From positions 1-64,000 of the forward strand of contig NZ_JAFFZO010000002.1 of assembly GCF_016924145.1 (NCBI RefSeq): a DNA stretch of 64,000 bases. The letters are read 5' to 3'. The translations under genes were made by a program, and so were the position numbers. The notes under the pieces were generated by a model, which worked only from the letters and a program-made list of their open reading frames with translations, did no database searches and had not been told where the DNA came from. Below, piece by piece: positions 44,442 to 54,119 of the stretch (positions are counted from its first letter, which is position 1; each line of letters opens with the position of its first letter). This DNA comes from Amphritea pacifica (lineage in GTDB: Bacteria; Pseudomonadota; Gammaproteobacteria; Pseudomonadales; Balneatricaceae).

Positions 44442-44488
44442 AACTACCTCGCTTCGCTATTCTCTGAAAGAGAAGCAGAGAAGGCGTT

Positions 44489-44869
44489 TCAGGCCTTCTC
44501 GCTGAACAGCAGATTGTTCATCTGCTCAATATGTTTGCTGATCTCGATAAAGTCCTCAGAGGGGATCTGTCGGATCAACTCATCATTTGATTTATCAATA
44601 ACTTTTATTATCGTTTGTCCGCCTTCCTGGTCAACTGAAAAGTTCAGTGTCCGCTGGAATTGAGACATAAAGTCATTGATGGCAGCAACGGTTTCGTGAA
44701 GGGCTTCAACGCTCTGTTGAGAAAAATCTGCCGGGCTAGGCCCTGCCGGCTTCTGAACAGTGGATTGCTGTGGTTGCTGGGCTTGCTGTGTTTGCGTGGC
44801 GTTAGCCGACGGATCAACAGTGGGCTTTGCAGTGGCCTGAGTGGAAGAGACCTGCATTTCACTGGACAT
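44489..44869 (-). CDS. flaG: FlaG protein
   Basis: A 126-aa protein with a Gln/Pro/Thr-rich N-terminus (residues 1-50) and a compact C-terminal FlaG domain (TLNFSVDQEGGQTIIKVIDKS, IRQIPSEDFI). FlaG affects filament length in Pseudomonas and Aeromonas relatives. AGGAGGTACG precedes the ATG. It lies downstream of the fliC terminator, so expression is by readthrough or a promoter I cannot see. Confidence 0.92.
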   Translation of the reverse strand: MSSEMQVSSTQATAKPTVDPSANATQTQQAQQPQQSTVQKPAGPSPADFSQQSVEALHETVAAINDFMSQFQRTLNFSVDQEGGQTIIKVIDKSNDELIRQIPSEDFIEISKHIEQMNNLLFSEKA

Positions 44870-44904
44870 GACGTACCTCCTGGCTCAGATCTGAAGTGGT
44901 TAGC

Positions 44905-44931
44905 TAAAAAAGGCGGGCAAAGCCCGCCCTT
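44905..44931 (-). terminator. Intrinsic terminator after fliC
   Basis: On the minus strand GGCGGGC pairs with GCCCGCC (7 bp, 3-nt loop), followed by seven Us (plus-strand A-run 44905-44911). It lies about 20 bp after the fliC stop. Confidence 0.88.
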
Positions 44932-44949
44932 TCCGTTAATGCTCTATGC

Positions 44950-46458
44950 TTACTGTAGCAGAGACAGTACGCCCTGTGGCAAAGTATTTGCCTGAGCCAG
45001 CATCGCAGTACCCGCCTGCTGAAGAATCTGGTTCTTAGTCAGGTTGGCAGTTTCTGCAGCAAAGTCTGCATCCTGAATCCGTGAACGGGCAGCAGTGACG
45101 TTCTCACTGATACTGCTCAGGTTTGAAATAGTACTTTCAAGACGGTTCTGGACCGCACCCAGGTCAGCACGTTGTCCAGCCATAAACGCCAGCGCCTGGT
45201 CGATGACATCTAAAGCATTGTTTGAGCCGGTTTGTGAGCTGATATCAATGGCTGCAACTGAAGAAAGAGTTGAAGTATTTGCGGTAGTCGCTCCAAATAA
45301 TCCACCTGCTGCACCTGAAGTAACGGTAAATGTTCCGCTGGCTGAGAAAGTTACATCACCCGCAACACGAGTACTATCTGCATTGGTTGCTGTGGTTGAT
45401 GCATCCACCAGAGTCGCTGCTGCACCTGAGTTTGTTGAATCAGCATTCAGGCCTTGTACGGTCATAACGTTAGTACCGTCGGCACCGTTTGTCGCACCTT
45501 CAATAATGATGTCATCACCATTAGCGCTAATCAGCGTAATAGAGGTTTTATCGCTGGAAAGCTCTGCGGTAATACCGGTTGTACCGGTTTTCGCATTGAT
45601 TGCTTCTGACAGTGCTGATACATCGGTAGATGTAACACCGTTAGCAGTGATGGCCTGTGCTCCCCCAGTAGTATCTCCAGTCAGCGTAAAGGCTACGTTA
45701 CCTGCAGACACAGAAGTGATTTTCGCCTGGCTGACTGCTTTCGCGGTTACACCGGTATCGCTTTGTACGGCATTGACTTTTGCCGCTACAGTTTTGGCGC
45801 TGTCGCCGGCAGCAACATCAACCGCCGTGGTGGTTGAGCCTAATGGACCGCTGATTGTCAGATCTTCAGTCCCTAAGGTAGTGCTTGCTCCGGCTGTCGC
45901 CGCAGCTGCTACTGCAGTTGAACCAGTACCGCCTGTTGTTAATGAGTAGTTACCCATGCTGGTAGCGCGGGTGCTGCCAATGGAGACGTTGATAACCTGA
46001 TCAGCCTCGGCACCAACATGGAATTTACCTGAGGTAAATGTACCATCGAGAATATTCTTGCCGTTAAAAGATGTTGTGTCGGCAATACGGTTCAACTCGG
46101 ATTGTAGCTGAACAACTTCTTTCTGAAGATTGGCCCGGTCAGATGCACTGTTAGTATCGTTGGCAGACTGGATGGCCAGCTCACGCATACGCTGTAGAAT
46201 GTTTGTAGACTCTGACATTGCGCCTTCAGCGGTTTGCGCCAGAGAGATACCGTCGTTAGCGTTACGAACCGCCTGATTCAGACCGCGGATCTGGGAGGTC
46301 ATACGGTCGGAGATCGCCAGACCTGCCGCATCATCTTTTGCACTGTTGATACGCAGACCAGAAGACAGACGCTGCAGGGATGTCTGCAGATTGTTCTGGG
46401 ATTTGCTCAGGTTGTTCTGAGCATTGATTGAAGCGATGTTTGTATTGATAACTGCCAT
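44950..46458 (-). CDS. fliC: Flagellin
   Basis: A 502-aa filament protein. The conserved ends are present: [17 protein letters not shown]..., [14 protein letters not shown] near residue 89 (the region recognised by TLR5 in beta/gamma flagellins) and C-terminal [21 protein letters not shown]. The middle (about 180-420) is a variable Ala/Thr/Ser/Gly-rich surface domain. One flagellin gene is seen in the window. It is driven by a sigma-28 promoter at 46564-46590. Confidence 0.97.
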   Translation of the reverse strand: MAVINTNIASINAQNNLSKSQNNLQTSLQRLSSGLRINSAKDDAAGLAISDRMTSQIRGLNQAVRNANDGISLAQTAEGAMSESTNILQRMRELAIQSANDTNSASDRANLQKEVVQLQSELNRIADTTSFNGKNILDGTFTSGKFHVGAEADQVINVSIGSTRATSMGNYSLTTGGTGSTAVAAAATAGASTTLGTEDLTISGPLGSTTTAVDVAAGDSAKTVAAKVNAVQSDTGVTAKAVSQAKITSVSAGNVAFTLTGDTTGGAQAITANGVTSTDVSALSEAINAKTGTTGITAELSSDKTSITLISANGDDIIIEGATNGADGTNVMTVQGLNADSTNSGAAATLVDASTTATNADSTRVAGDVTFSASGTFTVTSGAAGGLFGATTANTSTLSSVAAIDISSQTGSNNALDVIDQALAFMAGQRADLGAVQNRLESTISNLSSISENVTAARSRIQDADFAAETANLTKNQILQQAGTAMLAQANTLPQGVLSLLQ

Positions 46459-46563
46459 TTTCTCATCTCCTTAACCGAACCGGTTATGGAGTCCCCCCGG
46501 CTGGTTCTTTGAGCATTCGAGACAGCGATGCTGCCTCACTTATAATTTCATTTCGTGAATGGG

Positions 46564-46590
46564 TTAACGGCGCACCGTTTTGAAACTTTA
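46564..46590 (-). promoter_or_regulatory. Sigma-28 promoter of fliC
   Basis: The minus strand reads TAAA-N15-GCCGTTAA, matching the FliA consensus TAAA-N15-GCCGATAA at 11 of 12 fixed positions. It lies 106 bp before the fliC ATG. The rest of the 441-bp gap to fleQ carries a FleQ-box-like site, and TTGACGC (46748-46754) with GCGTCAA (46777-46783) as an inverted repeat. Confidence 0.85.
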
Positions 46591-46821
46591 GGGGGGTGTG
46601 AGTGAAAAAGTCGCAATAAATGGACATTTTTATTAAAGGCCTCGTATTACGGGGGCTGGAGGCTAAACTGAGTATTACCCATTTTGTGTAATTTTTTGTT
46701 AAAGAGGGATCCGTCATGCTGAAGTACGTGTGTAATAAGATTTCGTATTGACGCGATCACCGCTATCTTTTACGTGGCGTCAAAAAAACATCATACAATA
46801 GGTTGTCTTTTGAATTGCTAT

Positions 46822-46835
46822 GTCATAAATTTGAC
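46822..46835. promoter_or_regulatory. FleQ-box-like palindrome upstream of fleQ
   Basis: GTCATAAATTTGAC has the arms GTCA and TGAC of the Pseudomonas FleQ box (gTCaaTaaaTTGAC) with the same 14-bp length, matching 11 of 14 bases. It lies 65 bp before the fleQ start, so autoregulation is plausible. TTGAC/GTCAA half-sites also occur around 46748 and 46779. Confidence 0.5.
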
Positions 46836-46899
46836 GTAATGATATTAACCCTGATGTCACACCGGAGAGAGCTCTGATGAGAGATATGCTGGGAACCCT

Positions 46900-48345
46900 A
46901 TGAGTAGCCCGCTACATATTATATATATTGATGATGATGTGGAGAGTCGGACCCATCTGTCAGAACGGCTGGGCTTCGCCGAAATCAGTCACACCACCAC
47001 CGACTATGTGTCCTGGCTGCAGGGAGAGACTGCTGAACCGGGTGACCGTTCGGTGGTCTGGCTGGGGCAGTGTTCACTGCCGATCTCGCTGGAAAAGCTG
47101 ATGCAGCAGTTTGACCGGCTGGATGACAAACTGCCGGTCATTGCAGTCTCCCCCTGGCCCGAACTGGAACAGCTGCCGGAGCAACTTCAGGAAAAAATTA
47201 TTGGCCGTTTGAATCCGGATGCCACGCTGGATGAACTGACGGTGATGCTGCACCGGGCGCTGATCTATCGGCAGTTGCAGCTACAGTATGCCGGTCAGCC
47301 CGACCTGTTCTCGCCTAAATCGGTCGCCAGTCAGTTTGAGGGGATGGTGGGACAGAGTGAGGCGATGGCGCTGGTACGCAAGATGATCAGCCAGGTGGCG
47401 GGGCGTGATGTCAATGTACTGATCACCGGTGAAAGTGGTACCGGTAAAGAGATTGTGGCCAATAATCTGCACCGGGCATCAAAACGGTCGAGCGGGCCCT
47501 TTGTGCCGGTTAACTGCGGTGCTATCCCGGCGGATCTGCTGGAAAGCGAGCTGTTTGGTCATGAGAAAGGCGCGTTTACCGGCGCGATTAACTCCCGGGC
47601 CGGGCGGTTTGAACTGGCCAACGGCGGCACGTTGTTTCTTGATGAGATCGGCGATATGCCCCTGCCGATGCAGGTGAAGTTGCTGCGGGTTTTGCAGGAA
47701 CGTTGCTTCGAGCGGGTGGGAGGCAGTGTCACTATCGACTGCGATGTGCGAATTATAGCCGCCACCCATAAAAACCTGGAACAGATGATTGTTGCGGGGA
47801 GTTTTCGCGAAGATCTTTACTATCGTCTCAATGTTTTTCCTATCGATATGCCGCCTCTGCGTGGCCGGATTGAGGATATTCCGCCGCTGGTGGATGAGTT
47901 TTCCCGGCGTTTGGCAAAAGAGGGGTTTGGCCGTATACGCTTCCATCCGGCGGCGATTCGTTCACTGCAGCAGCACGATTGGGCGGGCAATATCCGCGAG
48001 CTGGCGAACCTGATTGAACGGCTGGCGATCCTGTACCCCGATGCCGTGGTGGGCGTGAGCGAACTGCCGCCAAAGTTTCGGCATATTGAGGAACCGGATC
48101 CCGATCTTTATCGCAGGGATGACATGCAGGAAACACTCAATGAAGGAGTGCAACCCAACCATCTGACTGAATTGCCGGAGCAGGGACTGGATCTCAAACT
48201 TCATATCGAAAATATCGAGCAGGCATTGATTGCTCAGGCACTGGATCAAACCTCTGGTGTAGTTGCCAGAGCGGCGGACCTGTTGCAGATTCGCCGGACC
48301 ACACTGGTGGAGAAGATGCGTAAATATGGAATTCAGCGAAAATAG
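46900..48345 (+). CDS. fleQ: FleQ/FlrA master flagellar regulator (sigma-54 activator)
   Basis: A 481-aa enhancer-binding protein. The N-terminal FleQ domain (1-120) is receiver-like; its phospho-acceptor strand reads VVWLG, so it is not a standard phosphorylatable receiver. AAA+ domain: Walker A GESGTGKE, GAFTGA loop for sigma-54 contact, Walker B GGTLFLDEIG. C-terminal helix-turn-helix (residues 440-480, ARAADLLQIRRTTLVEKM). It is the top regulator of flagellar genes, and in Pseudomonas FleQ also binds cyclic di-GMP. fleS starts at the next base after its stop. Confidence 0.94.
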   Translation: MSSPLHIIYIDDDVESRTHLSERLGFAEISHTTTDYVSWLQGETAEPGDRSVVWLGQCSLPISLEKLMQQFDRLDDKLPVIAVSPWPELEQLPEQLQEKIIGRLNPDATLDELTVMLHRALIYRQLQLQYAGQPDLFSPKSVASQFEGMVGQSEAMALVRKMISQVAGRDVNVLITGESGTGKEIVANNLHRASKRSSGPFVPVNCGAIPADLLESELFGHEKGAFTGAINSRAGRFELANGGTLFLDEIGDMPLPMQVKLLRVLQERCFERVGGSVTIDCDVRIIAATHKNLEQMIVAGSFREDLYYRLNVFPIDMPPLRGRIEDIPPLVDEFSRRLAKEGFGRIRFHPAAIRSLQQHDWAGNIRELANLIERLAILYPDAVVGVSELPPKFRHIEEPDPDLYRRDDMQETLNEGVQPNHLTELPEQGLDLKLHIENIEQALIAQALDQTSGVVARAADLLQIRRTTLVEKMRKYGIQRK

Positions 48346-49497
48346 ATGATGACTGACGCAACTAACAGAATCGCTCAACTGGAAGCGGAAAATAGCCAGC
48401 TGCGGGCGCAGCTGGATCAGATCCGCCAGACCAGTGTAGAAAAACAGGTTGAGCATGAACGCCTGTCAGGCCGGCTGGAGGATCTGCTGGATCTGTTGCC
48501 GGCCGGTGTAGTGGTGATCGATAACCGGGGGCGGGTTGCCGAGTGCAACAGTGCGGCAGAGCAGTTGCTGGGGCAGCCGTTGAAGAATGAGCCATGGATT
48601 GCCGTTATTCAGCGCAGTTTCGCTCCCCGCAGCGATGATGGTCACGAGGTTTCATTAAAAAGTGGCCGCCGGGTTAGCCTGTCAACCAGCACTCTGGCAA
48701 ATGAGTCGGGCCAGCTGCTAATGCTGACCGATCAGACCGACACCCGGTTATTACAGGGGCGTCTGGCCCATTATCAGCGGTTGTCTGAGATGGGACGGAT
48801 GATGGCCTCGCTGGCGCATCAGGTGCGTACCCCGCTGTCAGCGGCTCTACTCTATGCCGGGCATCTGATGAAGCCGGAGTTGCGGCCGGAGCAACGGATT
48901 AAATTCGCCGGAAAAGTAAAATCCCGTCTGGAAAATCTTGAGCTGCAAGTGCGCGATATGCTGATCTTCGCCCGGGGAGAAACCCGACTGGAGGATCGCA
49001 TCAGTGTTGCAGAGTTGTTCCGTGAACTGGAAGATGCGCTGGATATGCCTCTGCATAGCTGGGACGCTGACTGCGATTGTCTTAACCGGGTACCGGAGTT
49101 GCAGCTGCAGTGCAATAAAGATTCGTTGCTGGGGGCGATTATGAACCTGGTCAACAACGCCTTGCAGGCAGGCGGTAAAGGCACCGAACTGGTCATTGAA
49201 GCGCAACTGGTCGGAGATAAGCTGGGTATCGAGGTGCGTGATAATGGTCCGGGAATGGATGCGGAGCTTTGTAAAAAGGTGCTCGAGCCGTTTTATTCAA
49301 CTAAATCCCATGGCACCGGTTTAGGGTTAGCGGTGGCGCAGGTCGTGGCCAAGGCGCACCATGGCGAGTTTCTGCTACGCTCGCAGTTGGGGGTTGGCAC
49401 TCAGGCGGCATTTCTTATTCCCTATCAAACGGGCGGTCAGGCCAATCACCTGGCGAGTGATAACAGCAGTGATAATAATGAAAGCGGGATCGGATAG
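48346..49497 (+). CDS. fleS: FleS/FlrB sensor histidine kinase
   Basis: A 383-aa soluble kinase: N-terminal coiled coil (residues about 5-45), PAS domain (about 48-135, LLPAGVVVIDNRGRVAECN), phosphoacceptor His in SLAHQVRTPLSAAL, and ATPase domain with N-box NLVNNALQAGG and G-box DNGPGMD, GTGLGLAVAQ. No transmembrane segment is seen. It phosphorylates FleR. The gene starts directly at the fleQ stop. Confidence 0.93.
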   Translation: MMTDATNRIAQLEAENSQLRAQLDQIRQTSVEKQVEHERLSGRLEDLLDLLPAGVVVIDNRGRVAECNSAAEQLLGQPLKNEPWIAVIQRSFAPRSDDGHEVSLKSGRRVSLSTSTLANESGQLLMLTDQTDTRLLQGRLAHYQRLSEMGRMMASLAHQVRTPLSAALLYAGHLMKPELRPEQRIKFAGKVKSRLENLELQVRDMLIFARGETRLEDRISVAELFRELEDALDMPLHSWDADCDCLNRVPELQLQCNKDSLLGAIMNLVNNALQAGGKGTELVIEAQLVGDKLGIEVRDNGPGMDAELCKKVLEPFYSTKSHGTGLGLAVAQVVAKAHHGEFLLRSQLGVGTQAAFLIPYQTGGQANHLASDNSSDNNESGIG

Positions 49498-49500
49498 TTT

Positions 49501-50874
49501 ATGAGCATTCAGGTATTAGTGGTTGAAGACGATGCAGATCTGCGGGAGGCGCTGGTCGACACGCTGGAGCTGGCAGGCTTTGATTATCTGGAAGCTGATT
49601 CGGGAGAGCAGGCACTGGAGGTGATTGCAGAAAATCCGGTGGACATGGTGGTGACGGATGTCAACATGGGGGGGATGGATGGTCATCAGCTACTGGAGAA
49701 AATTCAGCAGAGCCAGCCCTGTCTGCCGGTGATGCTGATTACTGCGTATGGTCAGGTGAATAAAGCGGTGGATGCGATCCGCAGCGGAGCGGTGGATTAT
49801 CTGATGAAGCCTTTTGCTCCAGAGGCGTTGATCGAGGTCGTGAAACGCTATACCGGCACGCAATTAAGTGAGCAGGATAGTATTCAGCCGATCGCAGAGG
49901 AGACCAGCAGTAAGCAGTTGCTACAGGTGGCCCGGCGTGTTGCCGAGACCGACTCAACCGTACTGATTACCGGGGAGAGTGGTACCGGTAAAGAGGTGCT
50001 GGCGCAGTATATCCATATGCATTCCCCCCGGGCCGACAAGCCCTTCGTCGCGATTAACTGTGCCGCGATTCCTGAGAATATGCTGGAAGCAACGCTGTTT
50101 GGACACGAGAAAGGCGCGTTTACCGGCGCTTACACCAGCAACCCCGGTAAGTTCGAGCAGGCTAATGGTGGCACCATTTTGCTGGATGAGATCTCAGAAA
50201 TGGATCTCGGCTTGCAGGCCAAGCTGCTGCGGGTGTTGCAGGAACAGCAGGTAGAGAGAGTGGGTGGCCGCAAAGTGATCAATCTGGATGTCAGGATTCT
50301 GGCAACCACGAACCGCAGGCTGGAAGAGTATGTTGCGGAGCATAAGTTCCGCGAAGATCTGTATTACCGGCTCAATGTCTTTCCGCTTCAATGGTTGCCG
50401 CTACGAGAGCGGGTCGGTGATATCGTGCCGCTGGCGCAGCGTTTACTGGCAAAATACTCCCGTAAAATGAATCGCACCGCGGTCTCTCTTAGTGAGGAGG
50501 CGCAGCGTACCCTGCAGGCCTATCACTGGCCCGGGAATGTACGCGAGCTGGATAATATCGTGCAGCGGGCGCTTATTCTGCAGCAGGGAGCTCTGATCGG
50601 TCCTGCCGATCTGCATATTCAGCCGGGCAGTATGCAGACCTCTGAGATGGCGGGTCGCTTTAGCTCTGGCAGTGTCAGTCCTGACGACAGCAGTCAGCTG
50701 GGAAATGATATGAAACAGCATGAGTTTCAGCTGATTATTGAGACGCTTCGGGAAACAGGCGGGAGTCGTAAAGAGGCGGCAGAAAAGCTGGGTATAAGCC
50801 CCCGCACATTACGCTATAAGCTGGCCCGGATGCGTGAGGCTGGTATTGATCTTGATGCTGAACTGAAAAGCTGA
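49501..50874 (+). CDS. fleR: FleR/FlrC response regulator (sigma-54 activator)
   Basis: A 457-aa NtrC-type regulator: receiver (residues 1-115, Asp in VVTDVNMGGMDG), AAA+ domain with GESGTGKE, GAFTGAYTSN and GGTILLDEIS, and a C-terminal Fis-type helix-turn-helix (RKEAAEKLGISPRTLRYKLARM). It activates the middle-class sigma-54 promoters such as those before flgB and flgF. The gene that often follows in relatives (fliE) is instead 12.4 kb away, at 63239. Confidence 0.94.
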   Translation: MSIQVLVVEDDADLREALVDTLELAGFDYLEADSGEQALEVIAENPVDMVVTDVNMGGMDGHQLLEKIQQSQPCLPVMLITAYGQVNKAVDAIRSGAVDYLMKPFAPEALIEVVKRYTGTQLSEQDSIQPIAEETSSKQLLQVARRVAETDSTVLITGESGTGKEVLAQYIHMHSPRADKPFVAINCAAIPENMLEATLFGHEKGAFTGAYTSNPGKFEQANGGTILLDEISEMDLGLQAKLLRVLQEQQVERVGGRKVINLDVRILATTNRRLEEYVAEHKFREDLYYRLNVFPLQWLPLRERVGDIVPLAQRLLAKYSRKMNRTAVSLSEEAQRTLQAYHWPGNVRELDNIVQRALILQQGALIGPADLHIQPGSMQTSEMAGRFSSGSVSPDDSSQLGNDMKQHEFQLIIETLRETGGSRKEAAEKLGISPRTLRYKLARMREAGIDLDAELKS

Positions 50875-51187
50875 ATCGTTCCATTTGGGTTAAATTGTAC
50901 GTCTAAGGTCGTAGAAAAAGGGCTTCCTACGACTAATGGCCAGCCCCGGATAGACCAATGTCTAATTCAGGAAGAATCGGTCACTTCGGTATAACATTAA
51001 CCACAAAAATAATAGTTTCAGAGTCTCTGTTTTATACTCTGGGAACTAATGACCTGAAAATCTCACCGTCAATAACAAAAATATGGGTAGAGCAGGGATA
51101 GGGAGACGTAGTTATCGGAAGTTGATGACTTGTGATTGATAACTACTGTTACTGCACAGAATAAATAACAAGCTAAGGGCATCTCAC
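50875..51187. promoter_or_regulatory. fleR-acs intergenic region with inverted repeat and -10 box
   Basis: A 313-bp gap. GTCGTAG (50908-50914) and CTACGAC (50927-50933) form a 7-bp inverted repeat. TATACT (51033-51038) is a fair -10 box without a good -35, as expected for an activator-dependent acs promoter. A direct repeat TCGGT occurs near 50977 and 50987. CrbR is the natural candidate activator. No gene is seen here. Confidence 0.4.
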
Positions 51188-53140
51188 ATGAGCGATTCAA
51201 AGATATATCCGGTTAGCGACGAGCTGGCTGCGACTGCGCATATCAATAATGAAAAATATCTGGCGATGTATGAGCAGTCCATCAATGATCCAGATACTTT
51301 CTGGGGTGAAGAGGGTAAGCGCCTGGACTGGTTTAAACCATACACCAAAGTCAAAAATACCTCTTTTGATCCCCATAATGTTGATATCCGCTGGTTTGAG
51401 GATGGCACGCTGAACGCTTCCTATAACTGTCTGGATCGTCATCTGGCAACCCGGGGCGACCAGGTCGCTATTATCTGGGAGGGGGATGACCCGAGTGAGT
51501 CTGAGAATATCACCTACCGTGACCTGCATGAGCGTGTATGTAAGTTTGCCAATGCGCTGAAATCGCGCGGTGTTGAGAAGGGGGATGTGGTTACCCTGTA
51601 CATGCCGATGATTCCGGAAGCGGCGGTAGCGATGCTGGCCTGTACCCGTATCGGTGCGGTGCACTCAATCGTATTTGGTGGCTTCTCCCCTGAAGCGCTG
51701 GCGGCCCGTATCGAAGGGGCTGAGTCCAAGGTTGTTGTCACTTCAAACTACTCGCTGCGTGCTGGTAAGTCGGTGCCACTGAAGCTGAACGTCGATAAAG
51801 CGCTGGAGCATGAAGCCGCGAAAGCCTGTGTCGATAGCGTGATTGTTGTTAAACGTGTCGAGCAGGATGTTGCCTGGAATGACAGTGTTGATGTCTGGTA
51901 TGAGGATCTGGTGGCTAATGCTTCTGCTGACTGTCCTGCAGAGGAGATGGAAGCGGAAGCGCCGATGTTTATTCTGTACACCTCAGGTTCTACCGGTGCG
52001 CCGAAAGGCCTGAAGCACACCACCGGTGGCTATATGGTGTATGCCGCGATGACTCACGAGTATGCCTTTGACTATAAAGATGGCGATATCTACTGGTGTA
52101 CTGCTGATGTCGGCTGGGTAACGGGTCACAGCTACATTGTCTACGGTCCGCTGGCGAATGGCGCAACCTCGCTGATGTTTGAGGGTGTGCCAAGCTATCC
52201 CGATAACAGTCGTTTTGGTCGTGTTATTGAAAAGCATAAGGTTAACCAGTTCTACACTGCGCCGACCGCTATTCGTGCGCTGATGCAGCAGGGTGAAGAT
52301 GTTCTGGGCGATTCTGATCTGTCCAGTCTGCGTATCCTTGGTTCTGTTGGCGAGCCGATCAACCCGGAAGCATGGGAGTGGTACTACCGTATTATCGGTC
52401 AGAACCGTTGCCCTATTGTGGATACCTGGTGGCAGACTGAAACCGGAGGCATGATGATTCTGCCACTGCCGGGCGCTACTGCAGCGAAGCCGGGGGCTGC
52501 TTCCCGTCCGTTCTTCGGCGTTCAGCCTGCGTTGCTGGATGCGGATGGCAATGAGCTGGAAGGTGCCACCGATGGCAACCTGGTTATCAAGGATTCCTGG
52601 CCGGGTCAGAGCCGCTCTATCTGGGGTGATCATGAGCGCTTTATTCAGACTTATTTCACCACTTATAAGGGCTACTACACCACCGGTGATGGTGCCCGTC
52701 GCGATGAAGATGGTTATTACTGGATTACCGGTCGTGTGGATGATGTTATCAATGTCTCCGGTCACCGTATGGGTACCGCTGAGGTTGAATCTGCACTGGT
52801 AGCACATCCGGCGGTTGCTGAAGCAGCGGTTGTGGGCTATCCCCACGAAGTGAAGGGGCAGGGTATCTATGTTTACGTTACCCTTCAGGCTGGCTTTGAA
52901 CAGTCTGATGAACTGCTCAAAGAGTTGCGCATGCATGTGCGCTCTGAGATCGGTCCGATTGCTTCTCCAGACCTGATTCAGTTTGCCCCGGGGATGCCTA
53001 AGACCCGTTCAGGTAAAATCATGCGTCGAATTCTGCGCAAGATCGCTGAGGATGACTTTGGTGCCCTGGGTGATACCTCCACTCTGGCGGATCCGTCAGT
53101 GGTTGATGATCTGATCGAACATCGCATGAACCGTAAGTAA
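51188..53140 (+). CDS. acs: Acetyl-CoA synthetase (AMP-forming)
   Basis: A 650-aa acetate-activating enzyme that makes acetyl-CoA from acetate, ATP and CoA through acetyl-AMP. Motifs in order: [11 protein letters not shown] near residue 263, [10 protein letters not shown] near 414, [12 protein letters not shown] near 520, and [11 protein letters not shown] near 605, whose Lys is the usual acetylation switch. It is next to crbR, and CrbS/CrbR control acs in Pseudomonas and Vibrio. A terminator follows. Confidence 0.97.
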   Translation: MSDSKIYPVSDELAATAHINNEKYLAMYEQSINDPDTFWGEEGKRLDWFKPYTKVKNTSFDPHNVDIRWFEDGTLNASYNCLDRHLATRGDQVAIIWEGDDPSESENITYRDLHERVCKFANALKSRGVEKGDVVTLYMPMIPEAAVAMLACTRIGAVHSIVFGGFSPEALAARIEGAESKVVVTSNYSLRAGKSVPLKLNVDKALEHEAAKACVDSVIVVKRVEQDVAWNDSVDVWYEDLVANASADCPAEEMEAEAPMFILYTSGSTGAPKGLKHTTGGYMVYAAMTHEYAFDYKDGDIYWCTADVGWVTGHSYIVYGPLANGATSLMFEGVPSYPDNSRFGRVIEKHKVNQFYTAPTAIRALMQQGEDVLGDSDLSSLRILGSVGEPINPEAWEWYYRIIGQNRCPIVDTWWQTETGGMMILPLPGATAAKPGAASRPFFGVQPALLDADGNELEGATDGNLVIKDSWPGQSRSIWGDHERFIQTYFTTYKGYYTTGDGARRDEDGYYWITGRVDDVINVSGHRMGTAEVESALVAHPAVAEAAVVGYPHEVKGQGIYVYVTLQAGFEQSDELLKELRMHVRSEIGPIASPDLIQFAPGMPKTRSGKIMRRILRKIAEDDFGALGDTSTLADPSVVDDLIEHRMNRK

Positions 53141-53177
53141 TTGTGCTGCCGAACTAATTTCGGTCTACAATTCCCTT

Positions 53178-53213
53178 ACTCCCTCCCGGTTTTTTAGGTC
53201 GGGGGGGAGTTTT
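53178..53213 (+). terminator. Intrinsic terminator after acs
   Basis: ACTCCCTCCCG pairs with CGGGGGGGAGT (11 bp with one G-U) around a T-rich loop, followed by Ts. Confidence 0.8.
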
Positions 53214-53328
53214 GCTATAAAAGTGATGTTAATATAGTCAGGTGCGGCCAATGGGTTATGCACTCTATAAGCGGATATATTTACACGTTTTCACTGGCTG
53301 AAAGCGGGTAAGGAGGGAGATTAGCTGA

Positions 53329-53994
53329 ATGCAATTGGCGCAGAAGATAATCATTGCGGATGACCATCCGCTGTTCCGGGCGGCACTGAAACAAGCCGTG
53401 ACTCAGGCTGTTCCTGGCGTTGAAATCGTCGAAGCCGATTCCCTGGAGGCCGTTCAGGCCGCCGTAGAAGAGCATGCAGATGCGGATCTGGTACTGCTTG
53501 ACCTGCATATGCCGGGCACCAACGGTTTCACCGGGCTGGTTTTTCTGCGAGGAAAAAACCCCGGTATACCTGTTGTGGTTGTTTCCGGTAGTGAAGAGTC
53601 CTCAGTGATGAAGCGGGCGCTGGACTATGGTGCGTCCGGTTTTATCCCCAAATCATCGCCCCTTGAAGTGATCGCAGAAGCGATTACCGCGGTTCTTGAA
53701 GGCGAGGAGTGGCTGCCTGAAGAGGTGGCTGAAGGTGTTGTTGATGTTACTGAAGAGGATCAGAAGTTCGCCAATAATCTGGCGTCTCTCACGCCTCAGC
53801 AGTTTCGGGTGTTGACGATGCTGACCGAAGGTTTGCTGAATAAGCAGATCGCTTATGACCTGAATGTCTCCGAAGCGACAATTAAAGCTCATGTGACCGC
53901 GATTCTGCGCAAGCTGGGTGTGCACAGCCGTACTCAGGCCGTTATTGCAGCACAACGGCTCTGCGTTGATCCGCCTAAAACTGAGATGAATTAA
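53329..53994 (+). CDS. crbR: CrbR-like LuxR-family response regulator
   Basis: A 221-aa regulator with a receiver domain (Asp in LVLLDLHMPG near residue 55, Lys in IPKSSP near 108) and a C-terminal LuxR helix-turn-helix (about residues 150-215, LTPQQFRVLTMLTEGLLNKQIAYDLNVSEATIKAHV). The context (acs before, CrbS-type kinase after, ActP-like genes beyond) identifies the CrbS/CrbR acetate system. The ATG follows GGAGGGAG. Confidence 0.87.
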   Translation: MQLAQKIIIADDHPLFRAALKQAVTQAVPGVEIVEADSLEAVQAAVEEHADADLVLLDLHMPGTNGFTGLVFLRGKNPGIPVVVVSGSEESSVMKRALDYGASGFIPKSSPLEVIAEAITAVLEGEEWLPEEVAEGVVDVTEEDQKFANNLASLTPQQFRVLTMLTEGLLNKQIAYDLNVSEATIKAHVTAILRKLGVHSRTQAVIAAQRLCVDPPKTEMN

Positions 53995-54033
53995 GTTGTC
54001 CGGTGGCGATTCAGTCGCCGATGACAGAGGAGA

Positions 54034-54060
54034 AACGCGCTCACTTAGGGCGCGTTTTTT
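54034..54060 (+). terminator. Intrinsic terminator after crbR
   Basis: AACGCGC (54034-54040) and GCGCGTT (54050-54056) with a 9-nt loop and six Ts; a smaller hairpin GGCGA/TCGCC precedes it at 54005-54018. Confidence 0.85.
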
Positions 54061-54119
54061 GTTTTATGCCTGATCATTGTAATGGCCTGCGGCACTCAGG
54101 GGTGCTGTTAATCCGGTTG

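Noticed and set aside
45095-45949. Long plus-strand open frame opposite fliC
   Set aside because: It is antisense to the Ala/Thr-rich flagellin middle region, whose codon bias opens the opposite strand; there is no ribosome site or family match.
50908-50933. Inverted repeat as terminator of fleR
   Set aside because: The 7-bp arms are separated by 12 bases with no T-run after them; it is kept only as a possible operator.
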